This document shows positions 41,376-50,389 of a stretch of DNA of 64,000 bases, piece after piece (the first letter of the stretch is position 1; every line of letters begins with the position of its first letter). Source of the stretch: an uncultured Actinomycetes bacterium. Lineage in GTDB: Bacteria > Actinomycetota > Acidimicrobiia > Acidimicrobiales > RAAP-2. Location: contig CAIKUQ010000044.1 in NCBI GenBank assembly GCA_903830655.1, positions 1 through 64,000 of the forward strand. Reading direction: 5' to 3'. The position numbers and the translations under genes were made by a program. The notes below the pieces were generated by a model. That model was given only the letters and a program-made list of their open reading frames with translations, did not search any database and was not told where the DNA came from.

Positions 41376-42166
41376 CGAAGTTGCCCCCCAGCGATTCCTC
41401 GCGATTCGGCGCGTCGGTCGTTAATACGACGGAAACGCTCTCCAACAGCGTCGCCCTCTATCTCCTGGAAACCATCTTTGGTCAAAGTCACCATAATTGG
41501 GTATATGTGTCGAACGAAATCTGGCCCTCCGGTACTGGGATCGTTGTCGCCCGCTTCGTAGAGAGCCAGCGCGGCGAGCTCGAGAGCTTCTTCTAAATCC
41601 AAGTCGGGCCTAAACCCTAAACGCAACGCTCCTTCGGCGAATTGAGTGCCGGAGCCAATTACGTTGAAGTCTGAGCGCTCGTAACAGCCTCCGGCGCCGT
41701 CATATTCAAAAATACGCCCAGTGTTGTGATTGGGATCGAAGCCGGCCAACATCGGCACCACGTACAGCGGTGAGTTGAAATTGTTGTTTTGGATGATTGG
41801 AGAAAGGAAATTGGCCTTTCCTTCGAGACTGAGAATGGATGAGGTCATTTTTTCGTAGTGTTCGAATGATAATTGCGCGATACGAATAAATTGGATGCCT
41901 CTCGCCGCTGAACCGGAGATGGCCATTGCGGTGAAACGATCGGCAGCTTCAATCTTACGGATGTCTCGACTGGCAACGTAGGCCGCGGTGGCCTGTCTAT
42001 CAGCAACCATCACCACACCTTGGTTGCATCGCACCGCAATAACGGTCGTCGCGTGGGCCTGCTCGTCCATGGCGCCCTGACCGAATGGCTGGTGCCCAAC
42101 CGATTGCATGTACTCAAAGAAATTTGGACCAGGGTCAGTCATCGAATTAAAGAGTGGAAGCCCCAT
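41372..42166 (-). CDS. prcB: 20S proteasome beta subunit (catalytic)
   Basis: 264 residues from the ATG at 42166, which overlaps the pup stop (TGATG); GTG 42169 is possible. The propeptide is about 39 residues and the N-terminal nucleophile of the mature chain is T40 in EQAHATTVIAV. Mature-chain Asp is D17 (MVADRQ). The catalytic lysine falls at position 32 rather than 33 because one residue is missing in the loop before RDIRK. The residue before the cut is Ala instead of the usual Gly. Proteolysis of pupylated proteins is expected. Confidence 0.94.
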   Translation of the reverse strand: MGLPLFNSMTDPGPNFFEYMQSVGHQPFGQGAMDEQAHATTVIAVRCNQGVVMVADRQATAAYVASRDIRKIEAADRFTAMAISGSAARGIQFIRIAQLSFEHYEKMTSSILSLEGKANFLSPIIQNNNFNSPLYVVPMLAGFDPNHNTGRIFEYDGAGGCYERSDFNVIGSGTQFAEGALRLGFRPDLDLEEALELAALALYEAGDNDPSTGGPDFVRHIYPIMVTLTKDGFQEIEGDAVGERFRRINDRRAESRGIAGGQLR

Positions 42167-42360
42167 CACTCCCCACCCTTTTGCACGTAACTACGGACAA
42201 ACTCCTCCGCGTTCTCTTCTAAAACACTGTCAATTTCATCCAGCAGCTCATCGAGGTCGGCTTTGAGTTTCTCGGATTTCGCCCCAGTGGAAGTCTCGGC
42301 TTCTTGAGTCGCCTCTGACCGCTCGGTGCGCTGCTTTTGGATTCGTTCTTGTTCGCTCAC
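42166..42360 (-). CDS. pup: Prokaryotic ubiquitin-like protein Pup
   Basis: 64 residues from GTG 42360. The C-terminus is Gly-Gly-Glu (VQKGGE), so it can be ligated by PafA without prior deamidation. Actinobacterial Pups often end in GGQ. The N-terminal half is Gln/Glu/Arg-rich and disordered; residues about 27-55 ([20 protein letters not shown]) form the helix that binds the ATPase coiled coil. It lies 6 bases after dop and overlaps prcB. Confidence 0.96.
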   Translation of the reverse strand: MSEQERIQKQRTERSEATQEAETSTGAKSEKLKADLDELLDEIDSVLEENAEEFVRSYVQKGGE

Positions 42361-42366
42361 TAATTT

Positions 42367-43872
42367 CTACCTATTCAATCGTTCGAGGAACTCCTCGGCG
42401 GTCGCGCTCTCGTCGAAGAGCTTCTCCGTGAGGTCTTTAGTTCCCCTTGTAGGGTCCATCATAGGAACTCGATGTAGTGCCCCGTCCTCCAGGTCGAAAA
42501 CCACGGAATCCCAATTTGCTGAGGAGATATTCTCTGGGAATCGCCTGACGCACTCACCACGGAAATAGGCCCTGGTGTCAGCGGGGGGCTCGTGCATAGC
42601 GTTACGAACCTCTATAAGCTCGCACAGGCGAATGAGCCCGGCTCGTTGCGCCAGAGACTTCTCAGGGCGCAAGTCATGGTATTGCAAAGCGATGGCCCCA
42701 AGGCGTGGTGAGAGTGGCGTGAGATCATGTCGCTCTTGAAAGCCGATGATCATTCGATATTTTGCGAGCCAATCAATCCGATCTGAGACAACATCCGGGT
42801 TATTGGCGATTCCGTCGAGAAGTTCGCGCCACTGCTCCATGATGAGAGTGATCTCCTGGGCTTCAGCAACAGCTACTCCCCCGGTCTGGTCGACAAAATG
42901 TTGCGCCAGTTGCCAGAGTTGGTCTTGGTACTCCCAGCTCGAAACGCGCATGCCATTCTCATCCTCTACGAAAACGGTCGAGAGACCGGAATGCACCCAC
43001 GACAAGTCTTGGGCGTAGGCGCGCATTGCACGCACCGGGGCGGCCGGAGGAGAAGGAAACACTGTGGGTCCAAATTCTTCCAGAGCGGCTAATAACAATG
43101 CGGTCGAACCAAGTTTGACGAACGTCGCAACTTGGCTCATGTTCGCGTCCCCGTTAATCACGTGTAAACGCCTGAAGCGCTCTGCATCGGCATGAGGCTC
43201 ATCACGAGTGTTCACAATCGGACGCTTCATGGTGGTCTCGAGGCCGACAATCTCCTCAAAAAATTCTGAACGTTGGCTCAGCTGGAATTCGCCTGGTTCA
43301 CGGCCGCCCCACTCGGTCTCTGCGCCAACTTTGCCGGCCCCAAATAGCAATTGTCGCGATACGAAATGAGGAACCATTGCTCGGACAATGTCGTCGAAAG
43401 GAACCTCACGGCTCACTAGAAAATTCTCGTGAGTGCCGTACGAATTCCCTTTGCCGTCGGAGTTGTTCTTATACAAAGTGATGTGGTCGTTTTCGTCGAG
43501 AGAACTGTTTGCCGCCTTTTGCGCCTCCAGCATGATTTCCTCTCCCGCAACGTCGTACAGCGTTGCCTGGAGTGGAGTACGACACTCAGGTGCAGAGTAT
43601 TCCGGGTGCGCATGGTCGACATAGAGACGTGCTCCGTTGGTCAAAACAGTATTCGCGACCGTTTTCTCAACGATTGGGGCAAATTGGAGATGCCCACGTA
43701 CGCCTCGAGCGTCAATCTCTGGATGCTCCGCCTCGAAATCCCACTTGATCAAATATTGTTGCAGCCGGGCGTAAGCGGTGACCACCAAACTCGAAGCAAG
43801 AATTGGGTCATTCTCTGGTCCGCCCGCAATTCCGTATTCGGTTTCAATACCAAGGATTTTCTCAATGGCCAT
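42367..43872 (-). CDS. dop: Depupylase/deamidase Dop
   Basis: 501 residues. Paralogue of PafA with GIETEYGIAGGPENDPILASS; the insertion after GIETEYG is the Dop loop. NSYGTHENFLVSREV near 150 and NTRDEPHADAERFRRLHVINGD near 225 match. It removes Pup from substrates. Because Pup here already ends in Glu, its deamidase activity appears unnecessary for the encoded Pup, so depupylation is the likely role. Starts 2 bases after the Mpa stop. Confidence 0.94.
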   Translation of the reverse strand: MAIEKILGIETEYGIAGGPENDPILASSLVVTAYARLQQYLIKWDFEAEHPEIDARGVRGHLQFAPIVEKTVANTVLTNGARLYVDHAHPEYSAPECRTPLQATLYDVAGEEIMLEAQKAANSSLDENDHITLYKNNSDGKGNSYGTHENFLVSREVPFDDIVRAMVPHFVSRQLLFGAGKVGAETEWGGREPGEFQLSQRSEFFEEIVGLETTMKRPIVNTRDEPHADAERFRRLHVINGDANMSQVATFVKLGSTALLLAALEEFGPTVFPSPPAAPVRAMRAYAQDLSWVHSGLSTVFVEDENGMRVSSWEYQDQLWQLAQHFVDQTGGVAVAEAQEITLIMEQWRELLDGIANNPDVVSDRIDWLAKYRMIIGFQERHDLTPLSPRLGAIALQYHDLRPEKSLAQRAGLIRLCELIEVRNAMHEPPADTRAYFRGECVRRFPENISSANWDSVVFDLEDGALHRVPMMDPTRGTKDLTEKLFDESATAEEFLERLNR

Positions 43873-43874
43873 AG

Positions 43875-45611
43875 TTACAGGTATTGCCCAGTCCCTACTG
43901 CGTGAATCGATCTACCACCATTGGCATCGTGCTCTTCTCGATTAACGAGCGTACGTATAAAAATGATTCGCTCACCCTTCTTGCCCGAGATTCTGGCCCA
44001 ATCGTCAGGATTAGTGGTGTTGGGCAGGTCCTCGTTTTCACGATACTCCTGGCGAATTGAGTCAAGGAAGTCCTCGACACACAGACCTCGCTCACCCTGA
44101 GAAATTTCTCGCTTCACGGCACGCTTCTTCGCGCGACGTACAATATTTTCGATCATTGCACCCGACGCGAAGTCCTTAAAGTACAGCACCTCTTTGTCAC
44201 CACCTTGGTAGGTGACCTCTAAGAATCGATTCTCATCATCAATGCGGTACATGGCCTCAACGGTCTGTTCGATCATGGCCCTAACAGCCTTGTCGCGTTC
44301 GCCTCCTCCGAGGCCGGCTACTTCGGAGGCCGCGAGGGGTAGATCGGCTGTCAAGTACCGTTCGAAAATCTGCTGCGCCGCTTCGGCGTTGGGACGTTCG
44401 ATTTTGATCTTTACGTCCAGCCGTCCGGGGCGCAATATGGCCGGGTCAATCAAGTCTTCTCGATTAGTCGCGCCGATAACGATGACGTCTCGAAGCGACT
44501 CCACACCGTCAATCTCAGCGAGAAGCTGGGGCACGATTGTCGATTCCATGTCCGAGCTGATGCCAGTTCCTCGGGTCCGAAAGAGTGAGTCCATTTCGTC
44601 GAAAAACACTATTACTGGGACACCCTCTTCGGCCTTCTCGCGTGCTCGTTGGAAGACCACCCGAATCTGGCGCTCAGTCTCGCCGACGTATTTGTTCAAG
44701 AGTTCCGGCCCCTTGATGTTTAAAAAGTAAGAACGAACATTCCGGTTACCGGTCAATTCGGCGACCTTCTGAGAGAGTGAATGGGCTACCGCCTTGGCGA
44801 TGAGAGTCTTGCCGCAACCTGGAGGCCCGTAAAGGAGTATTCCCTTCGGAGCGGGCAGGCTGTAGTCCTGAAACAAAGCCCTGTGCAGGTAGGGCAACTC
44901 AACGGCGTCGGTGATTGCTTCAATTTGAGCATCCAATCCACCAACATCGGCGTACGAGATGTCTGGTACCTCTTCGAGAATTAGGTCCTCGGCCTCTTGG
45001 CGAACGAGCCGCTCGGTCAACAAATTCGAGCGCGTATCCAGCAGCAGAGCATCACCAGCGTGCAGCTTGACCAGTTGCAGGTTTTCGGCCATCTCCACCA
45101 CGCGCTCTTCGTCTGCCCTGCCGTACACCAATACGCGCCGCTCGTCTAAAACCTCTTTCACGTTGACAACTTCACCTTGGCCATCAGATCCACGATGTCC
45201 AATGACGGCGAATGATTCATTGAGAACAACTTCGTCTCCTCGAGCCATCGTGGCGACCGAGATCGTGGGCGCGAGCGCCACTCTCATCTTGCGCCCGTTA
45301 GCCAAGATGTCGACAGTTCCATCGGCATTGTCAGCAACGAATGTGCCATACACCGCTGGCGGTTGCGATAGTTTCTCAACCTCTTGGCGAAGTGAGTTGA
45401 GGTGGTCTCGAGTTTGTGCGACGGTGTACGCCAACTTTTCATTGTTGGACTTAGCTTGGGCCAAGGCTGACCGTGACTCGAGCAACTTCTCCTCTAGGCG
45501 CTCAATGCGAGCATTGGCCTGATCGATATCCCGTAGGACGAAGTCTTCGGGCCCCCCGATGGAAATAATCCCTTCCTCGGCCTCGTTCGACTTGTCGTGT
45601 TCAGCAGTCAT
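43875..45611 (-). CDS. mpa: Proteasome-associated AAA ATPase (ARC/Mpa)
   Basis: 578 residues. N-terminal coiled coil (about 25-80: [20 protein letters not shown]) binds Pup, then OB domains, then one AAA+ module with Walker [14 protein letters not shown] near 262 and Walker [14 protein letters not shown] near 330. The C-terminus ends GTGQYL, the Gln-Tyr-Leu motif that docks on the 20S alpha ring and opens its gate. It unfolds pupylated proteins. First gene of the proteasome block; a strong promoter lies at 45612-45646. Confidence 0.96.
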   Translation of the reverse strand: MTAEHDKSNEAEEGIISIGGPEDFVLRDIDQANARIERLEEKLLESRSALAQAKSNNEKLAYTVAQTRDHLNSLRQEVEKLSQPPAVYGTFVADNADGTVDILANGRKMRVALAPTISVATMARGDEVVLNESFAVIGHRGSDGQGEVVNVKEVLDERRVLVYGRADEERVVEMAENLQLVKLHAGDALLLDTRSNLLTERLVRQEAEDLILEEVPDISYADVGGLDAQIEAITDAVELPYLHRALFQDYSLPAPKGILLYGPPGCGKTLIAKAVAHSLSQKVAELTGNRNVRSYFLNIKGPELLNKYVGETERQIRVVFQRAREKAEEGVPVIVFFDEMDSLFRTRGTGISSDMESTIVPQLLAEIDGVESLRDVIVIGATNREDLIDPAILRPGRLDVKIKIERPNAEAAQQIFERYLTADLPLAASEVAGLGGGERDKAVRAMIEQTVEAMYRIDDENRFLEVTYQGGDKEVLYFKDFASGAMIENIVRRAKKRAVKREISQGERGLCVEDFLDSIRQEYRENEDLPNTTNPDDWARISGKKGERIIFIRTLVNREEHDANGGRSIHAVGTGQYL

Positions 45612-45646
45612 ACTAAGACCCTAGGGGGAAAATTTGGGATTGCCAA
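45612..45646 (-). promoter_or_regulatory. Promoter of the Pup-proteasome block (leaderless)
   Basis: On the minus strand TTGGCA (45646-45641), 17 bases, TAGGGT (45623-45618), 6 bases, ATG (45611). It is the clearest -35/-10 pair in the window with the ideal 17-base spacing. The start codon would be at or next to the transcription start. Confidence 0.72.
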
Positions 45647-45708
45647 GGGCACGATTTTCCAGCGGTTTGCTACGATGTCGGGGTACCAAATTCCCCTAAG
45701 GAGAGCTC

Positions 45709-45945
45709 ATGAAGGTATGGATTGACCAAGACCTATGTACTGGCGACGGACTCTGCGAAGAGATCTGCCCATCGGTCTTTACTCTCTTGGATGATGGTTT
45801 GGCCTACGTGAAGCAAGATGGCGTAGTGCAGAACAATCCCGGTGGAGCGCAAGGCACCGCTGAGATTCCAGCCGAATTTATTGACGCAGTCATCGAGGCC
45901 TCAGAAGAGTGCCCCGGCGAGTGTATTTTCGTCCAGCGCGACTAG
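45709..45945 (+). CDS. Ferredoxin with an Asp-containing cluster motif
   Basis: 78 residues, with a strong AAGGAG. The cluster motif is C10-TGDGL-C16-EEI-C20-P plus a fourth Cys in EECPGEC near 68-72. The layout C-x2-D-x2-C-x3-C-P, with D13 in place of the second Cys, is that of the Pyrococcus furiosus [4Fe-4S] ferredoxin. Small electron carriers of this type often serve P450s or oxidoreductases; no partner is adjacent. Divergent from Mpa; stop shares CTAG with trmI. Confidence 0.85.
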   Translation: MKVWIDQDLCTGDGLCEEICPSVFTLLDDGLAYVKQDGVVQNNPGGAQGTAEIPAEFIDAVIEASEECPGECIFVQRD

Positions 45946-46721
45946 CTCTGATCGCGCCCAACGAGGCGTCTCGCCGTTGTGAGAAAACCAGTGTGGGCCA
46001 CCATGCGATGATCTGGTCGAACCGACCTTCCGTCAACGTGCCAAGTACGGCGAAGAATTTCTACCGTCTCTTCCATTCCGAACGAATGCTCACGCAACTT
46101 CTCTCGAACTAATTGTGTTTGGTTAATTGTTGGCAGATACGCCAAGAAAATTCCGCCTGGCCGCAGAGCCTTTTGCGCGTGCTCCACAACCTCCCACGGC
46201 TCGGGCATGTCCAAAATGACTCGGTCGACACCCGTTTCGTCGATTCCTAAAGTCACGTCACGGATTTTGACCTCGTAGTTCAGGCCATCGCCCAACTGTT
46301 CGCGAACTGTCTTTTGAGCGAAATTGGCAAAGTCTTCGCGAATCTCGTATCCCGTTACGTGCGCACCGGCCCGCAACAGGGTCATAGAGAGCGCTCCCGA
46401 TCCAACCCCTGATTCAATCACTCGCTGGCCAGGAGCGATGTCGGCCATCATGAGAATGGTACCTAAGTCTTTGGGATAAATCACTTGAGCACCGCGCGGC
46501 ATTTTGAGAACCACTTCAGAAAGGGTGGGACGTACCACGAGGAACTTGCGATCGGTGGAGGCAACCACTAAAGAGCCCTCCAGCCTTCCAATCACTTCGT
46601 CGTGGCTGAGTATGCCCGCGTGGGTATGAAATGTCTTGCCCGCCTCGAGAGTGATGAGATATTGACGATCTTTGGCGTCGATGAGCATGACACGTTCGCC
46701 CGCACGTAACTCATTGCTCAC
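45942..46721 (-). CDS. trmI: tRNA (adenine-58-N1)-methyltransferase TrmI
   Basis: 259 residues from GTG 46721, which overlaps the stop of the small gene upstream (GTGA). An in-frame start far upstream would run through two other genes. SNELRAGERVMLIDAKDRQYLI aligns with the start of mycobacterial TrmI. Signatures: FHTHAGILSHDEVIG near 40, MPRGAQVIYPKDLG near 85, the SAM-binding GQRVIESGVGSGALSMTLL near 108 and RVILDMPEPWEVVEHAQKAL near 185. It methylates A58 of tRNAs. Actinobacterial genomes often place it near the Pup genes. Confidence 0.88.
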   Translation of the reverse strand: MSNELRAGERVMLIDAKDRQYLITLEAGKTFHTHAGILSHDEVIGRLEGSLVVASTDRKFLVVRPTLSEVVLKMPRGAQVIYPKDLGTILMMADIAPGQRVIESGVGSGALSMTLLRAGAHVTGYEIREDFANFAQKTVREQLGDGLNYEVKIRDVTLGIDETGVDRVILDMPEPWEVVEHAQKALRPGGIFLAYLPTINQTQLVREKLREHSFGMEETVEILRRTWHVDGRSVRPDHRMVAHTGFLTTARRLVGRDQS

Positions 46722-46867
46722 GATATGCGATTCCGCTTCGCTTGACGATTCTTCTGATATCGCTTCCAGATGAAACCACCCAGAGCTAACAGTCCCCATC
46801 GCAGCACGCGATAGGCGGGGTTGACACCACGTGCCGTTTTGATTGCGTGTTTTAGAAGGGGTTTCAC
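46718..46867 (-). CDS. Small basic membrane protein, 49 residues
   Basis: A 49-codon frame from GTG 46867 to TGA 46718. Its start overlaps the previous stop and its stop overlaps the trmI start, both as GTGA. The predicted protein has one hydrophobic stretch (VLRWGLLALGGFIW, residues 21-34) between basic ends (KPLLKHAIKTARG and KRYQKNRQAKRNR), consistent with a one-pass membrane protein. No homologue was recognised. The double stop/start coupling is the main support that it is translated. Confidence 0.62.
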   Translation of the reverse strand: MKPLLKHAIKTARGVNPAYRVLRWGLLALGGFIWKRYQKNRQAKRNRIS

Positions 46868-47205
46868 GAGGTCGACTTTTTCCTCTTGGAGCGTGCGCTA
46901 ATGCGCCACAGAGTGAAAAGGGCAATAATGACGGCCTCGAACCACACCACAAGGTAGGCCAGCCAAGAGGTGTTGCCCTGGAAGGCCCAGAAATGTTGGG
47001 TCAGTCGAAGCGAGCCAACCAATACGAAGGCGAGACCGGTGGCCACGAAAAGGCTGCCGATGATTCCGACTACCAGCTGACGCGGCAGGGAGACTAGCGG
47101 GGACACAATTTCATCCTTAAGTCGACCAGTAATGCGCTCTTTTGAAGCCGAGAGGTCGTTGACCAAACGCTTGCCCGTGATGAGTTGACCGAAAGAGAAT
47201 TTCAC
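46864..47205 (-). CDS. Small membrane protein with two transmembrane segments
   Basis: 113 residues from GTG 47205. Two hydrophobic segments (QLVVGIIGSLFVATGLAFVLVGSL and LVVWFEAVIIALFTLW) sit between charged ends; the first 35 residues are helical and charged and the last ten are basic. This layout recalls holin-like or phage-shock-type helper proteins, but no family is claimed. It is first in a three-gene unit with the 49-residue protein and trmI. Confidence 0.65.
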   Translation of the reverse strand: MKFSFGQLITGKRLVNDLSASKERITGRLKDEIVSPLVSLPRQLVVGIIGSLFVATGLAFVLVGSLRLTQHFWAFQGNTSWLAYLVVWFEAVIIALFTLWRISARSKRKKSTS

Positions 47206-47217
47206 CTTCTTAGATTA
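47206..47217 (-). promoter_or_regulatory. Candidate leaderless promoter of the small membrane protein-trmI unit
   Basis: TAATCT (minus strand 47217-47212) lies exactly 6 bases before GTG 47205. AAGAAG fills the spacer and is too close to the start to be a normal ribosome binding site. Confidence 0.5.
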
Positions 47218-47272
47218 CTCGCCCTTTATAGATAATCCCTCGAAACTCCATCATTTTGGTCATTTGATTCAC

Positions 47273-47285
47273 TACTCTCGTAGCC
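47273..47285 (+). promoter_or_regulatory. Candidate leaderless promoter of tkt
   Basis: TACTCT at 47273-47278 lies 7 bases before ATG 47286, with no Shine-Dalgarno sequence. Confidence 0.5.
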
Positions 47286-49280
47286 ATGACTGAGCTTTAT
47301 GTGGGTGCATCCGAACTCGAGCACCAGGCCATTGTTGAGATTGTGGCTCTGGCCATGGACGCACCGGCGAAGGCTAAATCTGGTCATAGCGGCACGGCAA
47401 TGGCTCTCGCTCCCCTGGGCGTCACTCTCTTTTCACGCATTATGCGCCATGAACCCGGTGATGCATCATGGATCGACCGAGACCGATTCATTTTGAGTTG
47501 TGGCCATGCTTCAATCTTGCAATATGGACTCGCGCACGCCTTCGGTTACGAAGTTAGCGCCGACGACCTTCGCGCCTTTCGGACACCACACTCGAAAACC
47601 CCAGGGCACCCCGAAGCTGGTGATACCCCAACCGTCGAGGTCACGACTGGTCCATTGGGCCAAGGTATTGCCAATGGCGTGGGCATGGCGTTGGCCGAAC
47701 GCATTCTTCGTGCACAGTATGGCGAGGCTCTGGTCGATCACCGCACTTGGGTGATTGCCGGAGATGGTTGTTTAGAAGAGGGAATTTCGCACGAGGCCGC
47801 ATCGTTCGCTGGCGCGCAGGGCTTAGATCGACTGACAGTCATCTATGACGACAATCACATCACGATTGATGGAGTGACCGAACTTGCCCTACGCGACGAT
47901 ACGGCTGCGCGTTTCCGGGCCTACGGCTGGAGCGTGATTGAGCTGGGTGAGAACGCCAACGATCTCGACGCCATTGAAGAGGCGCTGCAAGGGGCTATCA
48001 CCGACAGAGTAAAACCTACCCTCGTCATAGTTCGTTCACATATTGGCTACCCCAGTGCGACGATGCAAGATCGCCGAGAGGCCCACGGTTCGCCCTTCAG
48101 TGCCGATGCGATTACGCAGGTCAAAGCCTTGCTGAATGTACCGGACGAACCCTTCGTCTTTAGTTCTGAACTCCCCTCACGCTTACGCGCCAGTCTGGTT
48201 ACTCAACACGGGGACTACGAAGACTGGCAGAAGCGAGCGACGCAAGACAAAACGACCTTCGAAGTTCTTCGCACCCAGATGGCGACCAACGGCTCGCTCC
48301 TCCAGACGGTAGAGGTAACGGAGTTTCCGGGCGACTCGCCAGTTGCTACCCGTAAAGCGATGCAACGGGTCATGGACGCTGTATCTGGCCATATGCCAGG
48401 GTTAACTGCGGGCTCCGCTGACTTAACGGAGAACACCGGCGTCGTCGTGAAAAATGGCAATGCTCAGGGTGCCAGTGAGCCAGCTGGCCAACAAATTTAT
48501 TACGGGATTCGGGAATTCGCCATGGGCGCAATCATGGTTGGCCAGGCACTACACGGCGGTATTCGACCGATCGGTTCCACCTTCTTCGTGTTCGCTGACT
48601 ATGTTCGTCCTGCGATTCGTCTCGCCGCTTTGAGCAACGCTTCCACATTGTTCGTCTTTACGCACGATTCGATTGGTGTTGGCGAGGATGGCCCGACACA
48701 TCAGCCGGTTGAACATTTGATGGCTCTGCGAGCAATGCCCCGCTTGCACGTTGTGCGCCCGAGTGACGCGAACGAGACCGTACGACTGGTGCATCAAATG
48801 CTGGCCGAACCCGAGATGCCTACCACGACGCTTATTCTCTCGCGACAGGACTTGCCGGTTCTAACCGGCAGTGCCGCCGTAGCATCTCGTGCGAACGCTC
48901 ATAAGGGTGGATACGTCGCAATCGAGAGTTCTGAGGCCGTGGTATCGATCATCTCCACCGGATCAGAAGTGGGAATCAGCGTTGCCGCCGCTGAGGCACT
49001 GCGCGCACTCGGTATCGAAACACGAGTGGTCTCCCTACCCTGCTGGGCCTGCTTCGAAGAGCAGACCACTGAGTATCGCCACCAAACTCTGCGCTCAGAT
49101 TTGCCGTCTTTGGCGGTGGAGGCTGGCTCGACCCTGGGCTGGTACAAGTACGCCGATGAGGTGTTGGGAATAGATCGATTCGGCATCAGCGCACCTGCCG
49201 GTTATATTTTCGAAGAGTTCGGCATCACTGCAGACGCAATTGTCTCGAAAGTTCAACTACTGATGGAGACGTACCAGTGA
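47286..49280 (+). CDS. tkt: Transketolase
   Basis: 664 residues, standard length. It moves two-carbon units between sugar phosphates using thiamine diphosphate. Signatures: KAKSGHSGTAMALAPLG near residue 30, TTGPLGQGIANGVGMALAER near 118, the ThDP motif GDGCLEEGISHEA near 155-167 with DDNHITIDG, and THDSIGVGEDGPTHQPVEHL near 460. It heads a tight tkt-tal-pgi operon with 4-base overlaps. It links to the aldolase at 3843 through glyceraldehyde 3-phosphate. Confidence 0.96.
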   Translation: MTELYVGASELEHQAIVEIVALAMDAPAKAKSGHSGTAMALAPLGVTLFSRIMRHEPGDASWIDRDRFILSCGHASILQYGLAHAFGYEVSADDLRAFRTPHSKTPGHPEAGDTPTVEVTTGPLGQGIANGVGMALAERILRAQYGEALVDHRTWVIAGDGCLEEGISHEAASFAGAQGLDRLTVIYDDNHITIDGVTELALRDDTAARFRAYGWSVIELGENANDLDAIEEALQGAITDRVKPTLVIVRSHIGYPSATMQDRREAHGSPFSADAITQVKALLNVPDEPFVFSSELPSRLRASLVTQHGDYEDWQKRATQDKTTFEVLRTQMATNGSLLQTVEVTEFPGDSPVATRKAMQRVMDAVSGHMPGLTAGSADLTENTGVVVKNGNAQGASEPAGQQIYYGIREFAMGAIMVGQALHGGIRPIGSTFFVFADYVRPAIRLAALSNASTLFVFTHDSIGVGEDGPTHQPVEHLMALRAMPRLHVVRPSDANETVRLVHQMLAEPEMPTTTLILSRQDLPVLTGSAAVASRANAHKGGYVAIESSEAVVSIISTGSEVGISVAAAEALRALGIETRVVSLPCWACFEEQTTEYRHQTLRSDLPSLAVEAGSTLGWYKYADEVLGIDRFGISAPAGYIFEEFGITADAIVSKVQLLMETYQ

Positions 49281-50389
49281 CAAAGTTAGATGACCTGTAT
49301 GAAGAGTTTGGCCAATCCCCCTGGATTGACAACATCAGGCGCGATTGGCTTCAAGACGGAACGCTGGAGCGACTTGTGGAGTCTGGCGTTCGTGGCGTTA
49401 CGTCAAATCCTGCAATTTTCGCCAAGGCTCTGACAAGTACTTCCGCCTATGACGACGCGGTGGCCAGTCGAACAAGCGATGACCCCGAAGCCGTATTCGA
49501 AGTATTGGCCGTTGCAGACGTGACGATGGCCTGTGACATTCTGCAGCAGGTCCATGAGGAATCCTGCGAAGATTTCAGCGCCGGCGATGCTCGATACTGT
49601 GACGGGTTCGTGTCTCTAGAAGTTTCGCCCAGGTTGGCCCACGATACGGGTGCTACGGTTGCTGAGGCAAAACGTCTGCACGCTGCAGTTAACCGTGCGA
49701 ATGTGATGATCAAAGTCCCCGCCACTCTTGAGGGCCTGCCCGCGATCACTGAACTAATCGGAGCGGGTATCAGCGTCAATGTCACGCTGATTTTCTCACT
49801 AGAACGTTACGCGCAAGTGCTCGATGCTTGGCGCGACGGACTCCAACTTGCCCGCAAAAACGGAGTGAGCCTGGAGGGCATTGCCTCGGTCGCTTCCTTC
49901 TTCGTCTCTCGAGTTGACGCCGCTGTCGATGGCCTCTTGCCATCTAACAGCCCACTAGTTGGAAAGACAGCCAACGCACAGGTGTGCGCCGCCTACGAGC
50001 TGTATGCAGGGAAAATCAATGACCCCAAGGTGAGAGAATTGCTCAACCTAGGTGCCCAGGTCCAGCGACCCTTGTGGGCTTCGACATCCACGAAAAATCC
50101 AGATTTCGATCCACTCTTGTACGTTGATTTCATAGCGGGTCTCGAAACGGTTAACACCATGCCCGATGCGACCCTAGAGCTGGCGAAAAACTCTGGAAAT
50201 TTTTTACGATCATTTCTCAGAGACTCCGGAACATGCCACGAAAATGCTCGACTGCTTGATGCGTTGCCAGAATCGGTCAATCTGGCCGTCGTTACCGACG
50301 AACTCGAAAGAGTTGGTGTCGCGGCGTTCATTTCCTCATACGCCGACATTTTGGCCACCGTATCAGGAAAAATTGCTGAGTTTTCATGA
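49277..50389 (+). CDS. tal: Transaldolase
   Basis: 370 residues from GTG 49277. The Schiff-base lysine is K146 in NVMIKVPATLEGL. WIDNIRRDWL near 16, GVRGVTSNPAIFAKAL near 38 and GISVNVTLIFSLERY near 160 are typical of the long actinobacterial form. It transfers a dihydroxyacetone unit between sugar phosphates in the pentose phosphate pathway. Overlaps both neighbours by 4 bases. Confidence 0.95.
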   Translation: MTKLDDLYEEFGQSPWIDNIRRDWLQDGTLERLVESGVRGVTSNPAIFAKALTSTSAYDDAVASRTSDDPEAVFEVLAVADVTMACDILQQVHEESCEDFSAGDARYCDGFVSLEVSPRLAHDTGATVAEAKRLHAAVNRANVMIKVPATLEGLPAITELIGAGISVNVTLIFSLERYAQVLDAWRDGLQLARKNGVSLEGIASVASFFVSRVDAAVDGLLPSNSPLVGKTANAQVCAAYELYAGKINDPKVRELLNLGAQVQRPLWASTSTKNPDFDPLLYVDFIAGLETVNTMPDATLELAKNSGNFLRSFLRDSGTCHENARLLDALPESVNLAVVTDELERVGVAAFISSYADILATVSGKIAEFS

